From positions 62,001 to 126,000 of the forward strand of contig JAIXMO010000023.1 in assembly GCA_025677825.1 (NCBI GenBank): a stretch of 64,000 nucleotides of DNA, written 5' to 3'. The DNA is from Helicostylum pulchrum (taxonomy: Eukaryota > Mucoromycota > Mucoromycetes > Mucorales > Mucoraceae). Below are positions 1-10,824 of the stretch, in pieces (position 1 is the stretch's first letter; each line of letters opens with the position of its first letter). The position numbers were made by a program, and so were the translations under genes. Under the pieces are notes generated by a model that saw nothing but the letters and a program-made list of their open reading frames with translations, made no database searches and was not told where the DNA came from.

Positions 1-72
1 AAAAAGAAAGCGAGAAGAAAAAAAAGGGAAAATTAAGTAAAAGTAAAGAAGATGGTATGTTTTTTTTTCTCT

Positions 73-1562
73 TTAAGAAGATTCAGAGAGAGCATAGTTC
101 TTTTCATGCTCATATTTAAGGCTTTTGTGACCTTCTTCAATAGTCTCGACTTGACCACCAACCAAGACTTCAGGGTTATGACCATCAATCAAGTTATCGA
201 CATGCTCAACAGTAACATCAGAGACCTTGAAACAGACGATATAAGTCAAGAGAAGACCAACACCTTCAATAGCAAAGTTAATATAAACTTGAGTCATGAA
301 AGGAGTATGAATGGCATCAACTTGAGAAGAGACAGCAGAGAAAGCGTTTTGAATGGTCTTATAGAAACCACCATATCTAGCGGCACGTTCAGTATCGTTG
401 GTCATTGTACCGAGCAACCAATAGACGAAACCTTGATAGATGGCATCAACGAAACCAAAGACACTGTAGAGGATGATATAACCAGCATATTCAGGAGAGT
501 AAATATCTTCTTGAACGAATCCTTCAGCCTTGACACTTTCAAAAGTGAATTTCTTTTGAACAAAGATACAACCGATCCAAGAGGCACACAAGAGAGCCAA
601 GATGAAGGTATTACCGAGAATAGCACGAGATTTACGGTTACCAAGTCTAGACCAATCGAGCAACCAACCAAAAACACCAGCACCAAGAATTTGACAAAGC
701 CAGTACAACAAGTTGTTTAAAGAACGAGCACGAAGACTGAAGAATCCACCACCGTTATAGACTTGGAATTGATAGGTATAGAACCAGTTTGAACCAGCAA
801 ACAAGGGAATCAAACAAATCATCTTCCAATCGAGGAATAAACGGAAAATCTCAACGGCTTCACGCTTCCAGTTAGAGAACTTGTGAAGTGATACAGGTGA
901 TCCATTAGCACGGATAACTTTATGAGCGGGTAAAAGAGCTAAAGAAAGGAAAGCACCGAAACCCATAATACACATGAAACCAATATAGGTACCAATCTTG
1001 ACAGTGTTCTCACCAGATCCGCTGGAGAAGTTGTTACCGAGAGGAATGGCGGCACCAACAGTAGCACCCAAGTTGAAGACCATCCAGAAAATAGAGAAAG
1101 CCTTACCCTTATCTTTTTCATCGGGGTAGGACATCATAATACCAGCTTGGGCGGTCCAAAGGAAACCGGCACCAATACCAAGAATTGCACCGGTAGCGAT
1201 AGTGAAAGCTGGGCTAGTAGTAAGGTAAGACCCAACGTAAAGAACATAGGCAAGAGAAGCAGGAACAAGAATACGATGACCAAAGATGTTGAAACTATAA
1301 ATAAAAAAAAAAGTCAGTAAATAAAATTGAATAATTAAAATTTAATGTAATGTACATACACAGGGGCACCAATTAAAGAACAGATAGTGAAAGTAACAGC
1401 TAAAGCAGTGTTTGCATCATTGGTAGTTTTGGGATCAGATTGACCAGCACCACCCATACCGTTCAAGGCATTGAACATACCAGGACAACAGAAACAGATG
1501 AAACCGACCAAGAAGACTTGAAAGTTTGGATCATTATAACGGAAAGGTAATTTAAATCCCAT
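73..1562 (-). CDS. UNC93-like multi-pass membrane transporter (MFS fold)
   Basis: Two exons, 1562-1360 and 1294-73, join in frame (donor GTATGT, acceptor TATAG) to give 474 residues, the usual length for fungal UNC93-like/DUF895 proteins. The protein starts MGFKLPFRYNDPNFQ and goes straight into a hydrophobic segment rich in Gly, Cys and Phe. About eleven to twelve hydrophobic helices follow, with an MMSYPDEKDKG loop in the middle and a charged cytosolic tail. The family belongs to the major facilitator superfamily; the substrate is not known for most fungal members. The start is the first ATG of the open frame and is preceded by stop-rich AT sequence. The fold and family are recognised from the sequence; no substrate is inferred. 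Confidence 0.85.
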
Positions 1563-2050
1563 TTATATATTTATACAGAAAAGAAAAAGGATATATAAGA
1601 AAGAAAAAGATATAATGAAGAGAAATAAAATATAAAAAAATAGAAAACCATTTTATACTTTTGATCAAAAAATAACGGAGTTGATTTCTTGATTTTTTGG
1701 GAAAGGGTCCTTTTCCCGTTGTAACACAAGACAATTTGTAAAGTTTCAAAATTCCTTTTTATATTGAATTCCCACGAAGATATAAAAGAAAGGGTGAATG
1801 ATCATTACGTTATTCGTTGAGGGTCCAATCCAACCCTGAAGTACAGAAAGAACCCTGATAATTCCCTTTTTTTTTTTCATTCTTTTTTTTATTTATTTTT
1901 TACTGCAAAATAAAAAATAATGATAATGGTAATAAAAAAAGATGTAGTATAAAATAAGTACATTTTTGATTCCCATGGAATGATATTGATTGGTTTAAAA
2001 AATAAGAAAAGCAAAAAAAAAAGAAGAGTGATATTTTTTATTACTATAAT
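1563..2050. other. Intergenic region between two minus-strand genes
   Basis: AT-rich spacer holding the promoter of the UNC93-like gene and the 3' end of the Syo1-like gene. It has several T and A homopolymers and one GC-richer patch near 1800-1860. No supported gene is seen. Confidence 0.6.
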
Positions 2051-4851
2051 CTATTTACGTTCATTTTTTTTATACTTTATAAAAGCGTTTAAGTTATCAA
2101 GTGCCTCGTCACCTCTCATTCTCAAATCAAAGTTTTTTCTACGGTCAATAGATTTTACCTATTTTTTTTTTTTTTTTTAGACTCATAAATGGAAAAAGTG
2201 GGGTAAATATATTTTCTTACCGTGGAACGAATAGACGGAAGAACTTGCTTTAAATTATTTAAAAAGGCGCCTTGAACAAAAACAGGTAAATCATAGTCAA
2301 AAGCGGCATCATTGTACACATCAAATAGCAAATTAAGAGCTTCAATTGCAACAGCAGGTTTTGTTGCCTTGTCATTTAATAGGTTCATAATAAAGATACC
2401 AATCACCTTATTTTTTTAGGTGTGGTTAGTATAAAGTAAATTTTGCACCTGTTCTTGTATTACTTACTTTATTTGTATTGACATCTCCCAGACGCATCGC
2501 AATTGGACCCAAACATCCAACTATTTTTATACGCATTGATTCTAATGGAATCATTTCATAGGTCCCACATAAAGCTCCCACATCCGTATGATCAAGCGGC
2601 TAATAAATTGTTTAAAATAAAGGTAAAAAAAAAAAGAAGGGGATAGGGGTCCATATATTATTATATAATACGATACTTACTATATCCTGTCCAAGTCCAC
2701 GACCTAATGCCCAAATACAACTAACAACAATTTCTAAAATACCATCTCTTGCCCATTCTTCTGGTTTACTGCTAGCTACTTCATTTGCAAGATTAAATAA
2801 CCATATCCATAATTGAGTAGCATCAGATTTATATTCTTTAAACCAATACTTCTTTGGTACTTCATTCATTGCCAATAAAAAGTTATTGAGGCATTCTAAC
2901 GAACGTTGATGGGTAATTACAAGTCCATGTGTAACAAGCGGAGAAAGGTTCATTTGGTGAAATGATATCGGAGTTGCGGTAGAAAGTCGGATCAGCTGTG
3001 GGAATATTTGGTGTATGTAAGCATGCAGAACAGGGTTTGATCTAATAAGGGCATCATCCATTGCTGAGGATGTTTGACCGAAAATCTCTTGATCAATACC
3101 ATCATCGTCGTCATCTTCTTCCTCGTCTTCTTTAGGGGGTAATTCTTCATTTTCATCCAACATGGCTTCATCTACATCTTGAATACCATCCTCTATAATA
3201 TATATTAATTATAAAGAACAATAAAAAAATATCTTTAAAAGTTAAACCTTCTGAATCTTCGTCGTGTACACAAATATCAGCTAATAATTCTAATGCTAAT
3301 TGAGTAATAGATAACCTATCTTCTACACTTTGAATATAACGCTTGATAAAGAGATATTTACAGATAAGTGACCTTTTTTTTTCTTTCTTTCTTTCTTTTC
3401 TTTTAATGTAATTTACCTCTTCATTCGTCAAGGGTTGTTTAGGCTTGGGAGTAATATTTCCGGATTCTTCCTGGTGTAAGTTTACATTCTATAAAAAGGT
3501 TAGTTTATTTACCCTGAATAATTTTTTTTAAAAAAAACTTACTCCACTTTGTACAGCAGAAACAGTATTTTTTGCTGCATCTTGAATATCATAATCTAAT
3601 GCTTTGATCAATACAGGTACTAACAATTCATTTAATTCTGCAACTGCATCTGTGTCTTCATCCCATGACGTGGTTAAACGTACCACATCACGCACGTTGA
3701 TTAATATAGCTAATTTAGAAAAATGATTTAAATTTGTATTCTTGTACTTTCGTATTATTATTATTTCTTACCGCAAGATAATACTTGCACCAATATATTT
3801 TGGCTGTTATTCTTCACAATATTCAATAAATTCTCTATGTAATGAGGATTGTTCTTAAATTCAATCAAAAGATCCTTATTATCATCTGTTAACGTATTCA
3901 AACATTGACCTATTTTTTTATAAGCTAGTTAGTTAGCTTTGTGTGCGTGTGATACAATTTTTTTTTTTTTTTACCAGCGGCCACAATTACTCTTGTAGGA
4001 CATTGTTCTCCAGACATTAAAAACGAGGTTAAAAATGTTACAATATTCATTCGATTAATGGCTTTTACATATTTATCAGATGCTTCGCTGTAAATCGGAC
4101 TTGATCAGAAAACATGTGTCTTTTTTTTTTGTTATTTTTAAAATACTTACCAAATACACCAAATGATGTAAATAAAATTTTCCGTTACATCCCAAATAGA
4201 CTTTCTTCTATCCGCATCTGCTTCATCTTGAATAGGTGCCTTCTTAATAACTAGATCAATTGTTTGTGTAATCTATTTTTACTCTTAGTCGATCGCACAC
4301 ACTTTTTTTTTTAAATAAACAAACCTGAGGAAGTAACTTTGATAAAGGTTCCATAATGTTTCTAGTAAAGTATTCCTTTGCTGCTCCATTATCAACTGAC
4401 GCGATATTTCTATATATATAAAAGAGCAGTTTGTGCTTTAGTTTCAGTTGGCTAAACTTTTTTTGTTGCTGTTGTCGCTTTACCTTAAAGCACCGAGCGA
4501 CTCATCCCGAACTTCTTGTTGTGGATCATTTAAACGTTGAATCAAAATTGGTACAACACCCTTTGACAATAATAGTTTACGAGTAGGTGCGTCAGACAAT
4601 ATAAATGTAGAAACACAAGATGCCGCCCATGCTCTTTCAGTTGGATCTTCTGAAGATAACTAAGCAACAAATTAGAATGCATAAATCAACAAAAACAAAA
4701 AACTTTTTACTTTTTCAACGACTGGTGTCACTTGTTCAGGCGTTGGAGCAGGTAAACTAGCAGCTCCTTCTTTAGCTCTTTGCTCTAAAGTTCTTTGAAT
4801 AGGATTCGTACGTCTCTTGGGCGCCTTCTTTTTTTGTCGAAGTTTACCCAT
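2051..4851 (-). CDS. SYO1: HEAT/ARM-repeat ribosomal-protein import adaptor (Syo1/HEATR3-like)
   Basis: A multi-exon gene (about ten short introns) starts MGKLRQKKKAPKRR, a basic NLS-like N-terminus, and continues into ARM/HEAT helices (for example WAASCVSTFIL, EVRDESLGALR). Exon 1 is 4851-4711, and the next exon starts at 4659 with SSEDPTERA. A very acidic stretch (EEDEEEDDDDDGIDQEIF, near 3090-3160) lies between ARM repeats, as in the acidic loop of Syo1. The last exon follows a poly-T acceptor and ends DEALDNLNAFIKYKKNERK, stop at 2053-2051. Syo1 is known to co-import Rpl5 and Rpl11 with the karyopherin Kap104 and to protect them before 5S RNP assembly. Identification rests on the N-terminus, the repeat type and the acidic loop. 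A related ARM protein cannot be fully excluded. Confidence 0.78.
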
Positions 4852-6236
4852 TTGCTTAATGTTGCTTGTTTTAAAAGTGCGCGCTTCAAAGTGTAAACTA
4901 GAAAAAAAAATCTATCTGGGTATTTGGTGGCTTGTATATGATCTTCCAACTGGTAAAAAAAAAAAAGATCCGCTTTAGGAAATCAATGCTTACAAACCTT
5001 CATGATAGCAAGAACCCATGTTTTTTTGTATACACACCCTTTATTTTTTTTTTCCTTTCTGTCTTTTAAAATGACAGTGTGTTGATCCCAGTTACGGCTT
5101 TTACATGGTTCTAGAATAAAATTGGTCTAGCAGATCTAAATTCTTATACAATAGAGTTATTGTTTAACTATTGTAGCATTTAGAAAACGTATGACAATAA
5201 GACATCTCTCGGCCTTACATTTTTGCTTGTGCAAATATATCCCTCCCCTGTTGCCGACCGAGGGGTTTTTTCTTTAAAAAATGACTTTACGAGGATTGTT
5301 CTCGCCGTTGGGAAAAAAAATACATCCACACATGTTTTTGACACGTTCTTTTTTTAAAAAATAAATCGGTCTTATACAAAAAGGGAAAACAGTATTAGGG
5401 TTCCCGAGGCTACTATTCGTTTCTCCAATTGGTTAGAATCTTGAGATTCTCGCCACCCGTTTCCCGTATCATGAGTCCCTGTAAAAAAACTTCCGAGATT
5501 CATAGAATAGTATAATGCCATTTTCTTTAAGATGGGATTTATAGAGGTGCATGTTATTGATTTTTTCCCCTAAACTAAACTAAAATCAGGTCATGATATT
5601 ATGCGTTATTGTGGCGTCATTTATTTCCGTTATAAAATGTCTCCGCTTGATTCCTTCAAAAAATCACCAAGGACCCTTTACACGTCCAGAGGGAAACTAT
5701 CCATTTACGTAACATGATTACTTCATCAAAAAAAGATTCGTCTTTGGTTATTTTTTCATGTAAAATAACATCAACAGTGTAACCATCAGTTCTAATCACA
5801 TTTGAAAAAGCAAAATTTCTTTATCTTGGATATATCGCTATGTATCGTGTATTAGTTTTTACTTTACGATATTCAGTATACATCATTTCTTGAGATCTCA
5901 TTTTTTTTTAATAAAGCTCCTTTTTTTCCACTTTACAAAAGTATAGTTCGTATTTTGACTTGTTATGTCTCGAGATCTAATAATTTTAAGCCATACTCAC
6001 TTAATTAATCAAAAATAAAATAAGTAAAAATAAAAAAAATAAAAAACATTTGACAACTCTTCTTTTTATTTTTGTCATACACTACTATCAAGGATGAGGC
6101 GCAAAAAAGAACAAATAGACACGTACACTCACGGATTGACGGTAATTAACCCTCCTCGTTCTTTTAATAAACCAAACCGAAGTACTAGAAGCAACACTTT
6201 ACGCACTTTTTTTCTCTAAAAAAAGCTCAAGACAGA
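4852..6236. other. Long intergenic region before the Fanzor relic
   Basis: About 1.4 kb without a supported gene. The first 200 bp form the Syo1-like promoter, with poly-A/T tracts. A stretch at about 5421-5475 resembles a degraded glutamate tRNA (see findings). From 5880 on, the sequence is very AT-rich and leads into the pseudogene at 6237. Confidence 0.5.
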
Positions 6237-8044
6237 ATGTATCTCCAAGATTTTCAAGACAATACTATCAAATCAATTACAGCCCTCGCCAACAAGGACG
6301 CTGTTTTCAGTAGCTTCTTTAACATCCACCTATTTAAAAAAAAAGGCAGTCAGATTAAGCTTTCTATCGCTAAAAAGGAGATGCCTGTGACAGATACATT
6401 AGATATTTCAAAAATTAAACCTCGAACGCTTTTATCAATGTATGATACTGACTACAAATTTCAAAAGGATTCGATATATTATGACGTGAAAGCGCGCCCT
6501 GCAAATCATCTTAAGGCTTTTTTCAAGCTTCAACAACCATGTGAACATGCCAAGAAATTAAAAAAAAATATCTGTTTCCCTATTCGTACGTCTTTTATCC
6601 CTTCATATATGACATTGGACGCAAAAGTAGCGAACTACCATATTTTGAAGAGCAAAAAACATGTAGCGGATAAATACCACACCTGAAGTCAAGTTGTTTC
6701 TTTAAAGGGCCCAATAAATATTTGCGCTTTCAGGATACGTTGGAAACCGATGGAATCGGCGTGTCAGTGCTTAAACAAAATTCCAGTACGAATCGAAGGC
6801 TCGCAGACACCGGCAGACAACAATCTGTAACTAAGGATGAGTACAAGATCGAGCACATTCAAGGTTTGACTCAAGAAGCTCTTAATAGAACAACTGATAA
6901 TTGCGTTTTGATTGATCCTGGTCGCCGTGACTCAATGTAATGTATGTACGAAACCAGTACTGTTAAAGAAAAGAAGACCTTTATTTTCACCAAAAACAAC
7001 CGTACGAAACTTTCTAAACACTTCCGGTATTTACGAAAGCGAAGTCAACCCTTTACAATCAAAGCGACTGAAGCAGCTCATTTTGAAACAGATCCTAGTT
7101 CCATAAGCGTAGATAAATTCGTACAATATATAAAGACAAGAGCATCGGTAAAGGATACTATGTACGCATAATATGGAAACGAGACTATTAAGAGTGACAA
7201 GGTTTTTTCCCTGACTCTGAACTCGACTTTCAAGTTGATAAAAAGTGCAATCTGTATTACGAAAGTTTGTTCCTAGCAAACATACGTGATTTGTCTTCTC
7301 CACGTAATCAGCGTTATAGTACCTACATAAACATGATGTTACAACAAGAACATATTCGGGATAGATTGAATATTACAGACATAAGAAACATCGAAAGATT
7401 AACGGGAAGCATGGACAGGCAGGACACGAACAATAAAAACTTACGGCTTCAGTATTACAAAAACTACAGCTTCTACCATTCAGAAAGATCAAATTTTCGA
7501 CTAAACTCTATTACAATCAGAACGGTCTCGAAGTGGTAAACGGCTTGAAAACAAAATTTGGTCCTAATGCTGTACTCATTCTCGGGGATTGGTCCGCGCC
7601 AAACGTTCCCCATCAAGAGTCTACTAGAAAAAAGGGTCTAATTAAAATGCTAAAGAAAAACGGATTTGTCGTTTATCTAATCAATGGGTTTCGAACGTCT
7701 TCGCTGTGTCCCTTTTGTGAGGCGAGCTTACAAACTTTCAAGACCGTACCAAACCCTCGTCCGTATAAGAGGACGAGTGCGCCGACAGTTACCTGTCACG
7801 GATTGTTAAGGTAGGCGAAAGAAAAAAAAAGTAAATTAAGCACTGATAACTAATGCAACACTATAGGTGGAACGATAACCAATGCTTCGAATCTGACAAC
7901 AGTGAAAAAATGCGGCTCTGGAACAGAGATTTGGCTGCAGTGTTAAATTTTCGTAAAATGCTATTCAGTATAAGAAATACTAGTAAACGCCCATCCGCTT
8001 TTGACAGAAACTATTCCGCCAGAGTTATCGCTCTGGCCAATTAA
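6237..8044 (+). pseudogene. Fanzor (eukaryotic TnpB-like RNA-guided nuclease), decayed copy
   Basis: Segments in changing frames line up in Fanzor order. An N-terminal part lies at 6237-6683. RuvC-I is VLIDPGRRDSM (Asp codon 6914-6916), followed by PSSISVDKFVQYI. Then come LILGDWSAP (7587-7589), GFRTSSLCPFC (Cys codons 7707, 7716), HGLLR, a 56-nt intron (7811-7866), and WNRDLAAVLNFRKM (RuvC-III Asp 7928-7930). This follows the published Fanzor pattern: Asp, then Thr/Ser pair, zinc finger, RD. Decay is clear. There are frameshifts near 6675-6690, before 7267 and near 7490. In-frame TAA codons stand at 6938-6940 and 7169-7171, where Tyr would fit. The third zinc ligand position reads Trp (7868-7870). 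Fanzors are transposon-associated, RNA-guided DNA nucleases; this copy cannot make a full protein. No terminal repeats were found at its edges. Confidence 0.8.
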
Positions 8045-8220
8045 TGCAGGTAATGTACTAAAATATCCTATTTTATAAACGCAAAACGACAATAGTTGGT
8101 GAACTAACGGATATTTTGATTTAAGGCTAGAGACATTTATTTTTTGCGAAACGATATTTATTTTTTTACTGTACCGAGTCTCTTATTAGTAAGAAGAAAA
8201 CCACCCTACTTGGACACCAG

Positions 8221-8868
8221 ATGTTGTATACGGAAGAAGAACTTTCACGTCATAGCTTATTTCATTGTGGCACACCAGAAGAGCTAGAAGAGTCGTACAC
8301 ATACCATGCTAACGCTCGCGATACGCAACGTGAATTTTATTACAGCAGATCCAATTGCAACCGTAAAAGAAGACCGGAATTGACCAAGAGACGGTACTGG
8401 GATAAGACTTTCACTATTGAGCGTAAACTATCTGGAGTAAAGAAGCCGATCGTGGGATTGGGTCAAGTATAAAGGGTCATCAAAGGTTTGGTGGATTCCA
8501 GAAACAGAACAAACACGGTCTAAATACACCTACGATTGTACAATAGTTCACAAACCTGCTTGTTCTGCTTTGATAAGCTTTCTCATCCTGTCTCTGCCAC
8601 TGCTGATAAGATTACCATTTCAAAAGGAACTTTTATCTGTTTGAATAGTAATTTCCCGAAGGCATTTAAAACAATGTGTAGAGACAAGGTCTCCGCACTA
8701 GCAATTGGTCTCGCCGGTCTGGCTTATTTACTCTTTGGTTCGACCTTCCCTTGATTCGACGAAACCTTTACTCGTACTTCCAAAGCACGATTCTTTGATT
8801 CAGTCCTCGATTTTCTGCAAAGGAAACAACGAATGGGCTTGCCTATCGATGGTAGCAATACTCTTTGA
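8221..8868 (+). pseudogene. Second, divergent TnpB/Fanzor-like C-terminal fragment, decayed
   Basis: A coding relic in at least two frames. MLYTEEELSRHSLFHCG runs to KKPIVGLGQV (frame of 8221). A shifted piece KGHQRFGGFQKQNKHG follows at 8472-8540. The frame then returns with YNSSQTCLFCFDKLSHP (Cys codons 8557 and 8566), FICLNSNFPK and MCRDKVSALAIGLAGL (Asp 8683-8685). TGA at 8752-8754 interrupts the frame before FDETFTRTSKARFFD, and the final stop is at 8866-8868. A Ser-Ser/CxxC/C-x-N/RD/AIGL order is what a RuvC-III plus zinc-ribbon end looks like, but it differs clearly from the relic just upstream, so it belongs to another lineage. The fourth zinc position appears to be Phe (SNFPK). Family assignment is an inference from this motif order; the N-terminal half is not visible. 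Confidence 0.55.
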
Positions 8869-9730
8869 GGTATGCAGCTATACTATACATATAAAAAAGA
8901 CATTGAATTAATTTAAAATATCACCCGTTTCTTTCGCCCTCTAAATCTAATGATCTTAAATGTATATTTAAAATATTTTGCTAATCAATTTACTAATTTT
9001 TTTTGAGATCCATAGTGCATTTACCCTCACAGTATACATACAATTTTATTTACCTCTCGACTCTAATTTTTTTCAAATTAAAAAGTTTATCAAACATTTT
9101 TAAAATATCTGAACAGTTTTTAGGCTGTTTTTGTTGCCGAATGCCGCCAAGTAGTTGAAATTAATAGTAATATACTTCCACTTTATGGAGGGAGAAGGAG
9201 CCAAAGAGAATAATACCGGTTTCTTTTAAGAAAGGGTGCCATCAAGTTATTTTTCATAGACCTCTGATATATACAAGCTATATATTCACGCCTTTTTGAT
9301 TACTATTTACTTACTACTTTGTATTTAAATGACAATTGCTAACTTGTTATTCTCATACCTAAGTTAGCGACCTGCCAATTTATGTTATAATCGATTGTGT
9401 TACTATTTATTAAAACAACCTGACAATAACCCAAAAAGATTTATTATTTATTCTATTATTTATTCAACATGAAACCCTTTTCACCAACATAAATAATAAA
9501 TAAAGCAACACAGACAAAGGGTTATACATTACGTTTTAAACCAAATTTATATCGTAACAGACTATCTTTATGTTACTTAAAAGGGCCGCACACTCTTTCA
9601 GTTTTATCTGTCATTTGAACCAATTTCTTTTAATATAAAACTACTTCATTTCAAATAATAAAATCAATCATCTTTCATTTTGTAAAGGCTTTTAAAGAAC
9701 CTTACTGTCTTCTTTTTAACATATATATCA
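8869..9730. other. AT-rich non-coding DNA
   Basis: About 860 bp between the Fanzor-like relics and the hairpin element. No open frame of note, no RNA gene and no recognisable repeat was seen. It may hold the 3' remnant of the upstream mobile element. Confidence 0.5.
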
Positions 9731-10163
9731 CCAACTTTGAATTGTTGACACAGTGATGTAATTTCAGAGATAAAAAAACTAAATTAATAGATAAAAAAAC
9801 TAGCGAGTGGTAGACTACATCATCTAATATATCTCTTCAGGAAATACTACTTTATTACAATGTTAATGAAGTTACTATATCAAACTGTAAATCGTGTGTT
9901 TGTATCGCCTATTTAATAAAGTTTCTATTACAGAATCAGTTTAAAAGTGCATGTTTCGGAATACTATATTTTTCAATTTATTAAATAGGCGATGAAAACA
10001 CGCGATTTACTGTCTGATTCTGATATAGTATACCCCTTAATACTGTAATAACATACTGTATCCTGAGGAGATATATTAGATGCTGTAGTCTACTACTTAC
10101 TAGTTTTTTATCTACTAATAGTTTTTTTCTCAAAGCACATAATTGTTAACAATTCAAAGTTGG
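9731..10163. mobile_element. MITE-like hairpin element, 433 bp, with inverted terminal repeats
   Basis: The left end reads CCAACTTTGAATTGTTGACA (9731-9750), and the right end (10141-10163) is its reverse complement apart from one base. The arms continue inward imperfectly. Matching pairs are ATAAAAAAACTA with TAGTTTTTTATC, AGTAGACTACA-type blocks, and GTAAATCGTGTGTTTGTATCGCC with GGCGATGAAAACACGCGATTTAC-type blocks, so the whole element can fold into one long hairpin around about 9945. It has no coding capacity, typical of a non-autonomous DNA transposon. No target duplication is obvious; only CA is shared by both flanks. Confidence 0.75.
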
Positions 10164-10824
10164 CATGAGGCATCTGAGATTGAACTGAAAAACATGAATT
10201 AGTTCATGCATTAAAAATACTCTCAGCTTTCCGTCTTTCTGTCACTTGAGCAATAATGACGAACAGCATTGGTGTTTCAACAACACGTTGTAAGCATTGG
10301 CATTGTGAGTAGAAAGTCATCTTATTTAAACCTACACTCAAGAAAAAAAAGAAAAAAAAGAGTAAAATAATATTTGATACTTGATGGCATAATATATTGT
10401 TGTTGAGAGTAAATAAAAGGAAGGTATTCGGAAGATGGTAGGAAAGAATGCTTAAAGCAAAAGACAAGATACGTAACATAAGTTAGTTAGCATATATAAA
10501 TTTTTTTTGTGTTTTTGTGTTTTGGATAACAAAAGTAGATGGATTAAACTGTGTTACAAGTGTCATTTTTAATGGTGAAGCAAAGTGGTAATACGGTTTA
10601 AAGCAAGAGTTTATGCTATTCACAGATGTAGTGACTTCGTATGCTATTGCTATACTCTTTTCTTATATTCTAATCATATTTTCAATAAAATAAAAGCACT
10701 GGTAAAAAGTACAATTTGAACTTTTTTTGTAACAAAGCCGACTTTTTTCCTTTCTTAAAAATGAACTCCCCCTATTGCTTTTCTTCTGCTCTCTTTTTTA
10801 CTCGTTATTCTTTATTTTTTTCTC
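10164..10824. other. Intergenic region downstream of the FAD oxidoreductase
   Basis: AT-rich, T-tract-rich spacer between the MITE and the 3' end of the minus-strand oxidoreductase. A 91-codon open stretch on minus (10204-10479) has no recognisable similarity and is probably chance. Nothing else is supported. Confidence 0.5.

Noticed and set aside
52..720. 222-codon plus-strand gene
   Set aside because: It is the antisense shadow of the UNC93-like gene, which has splice signals, membrane helices and family motifs.
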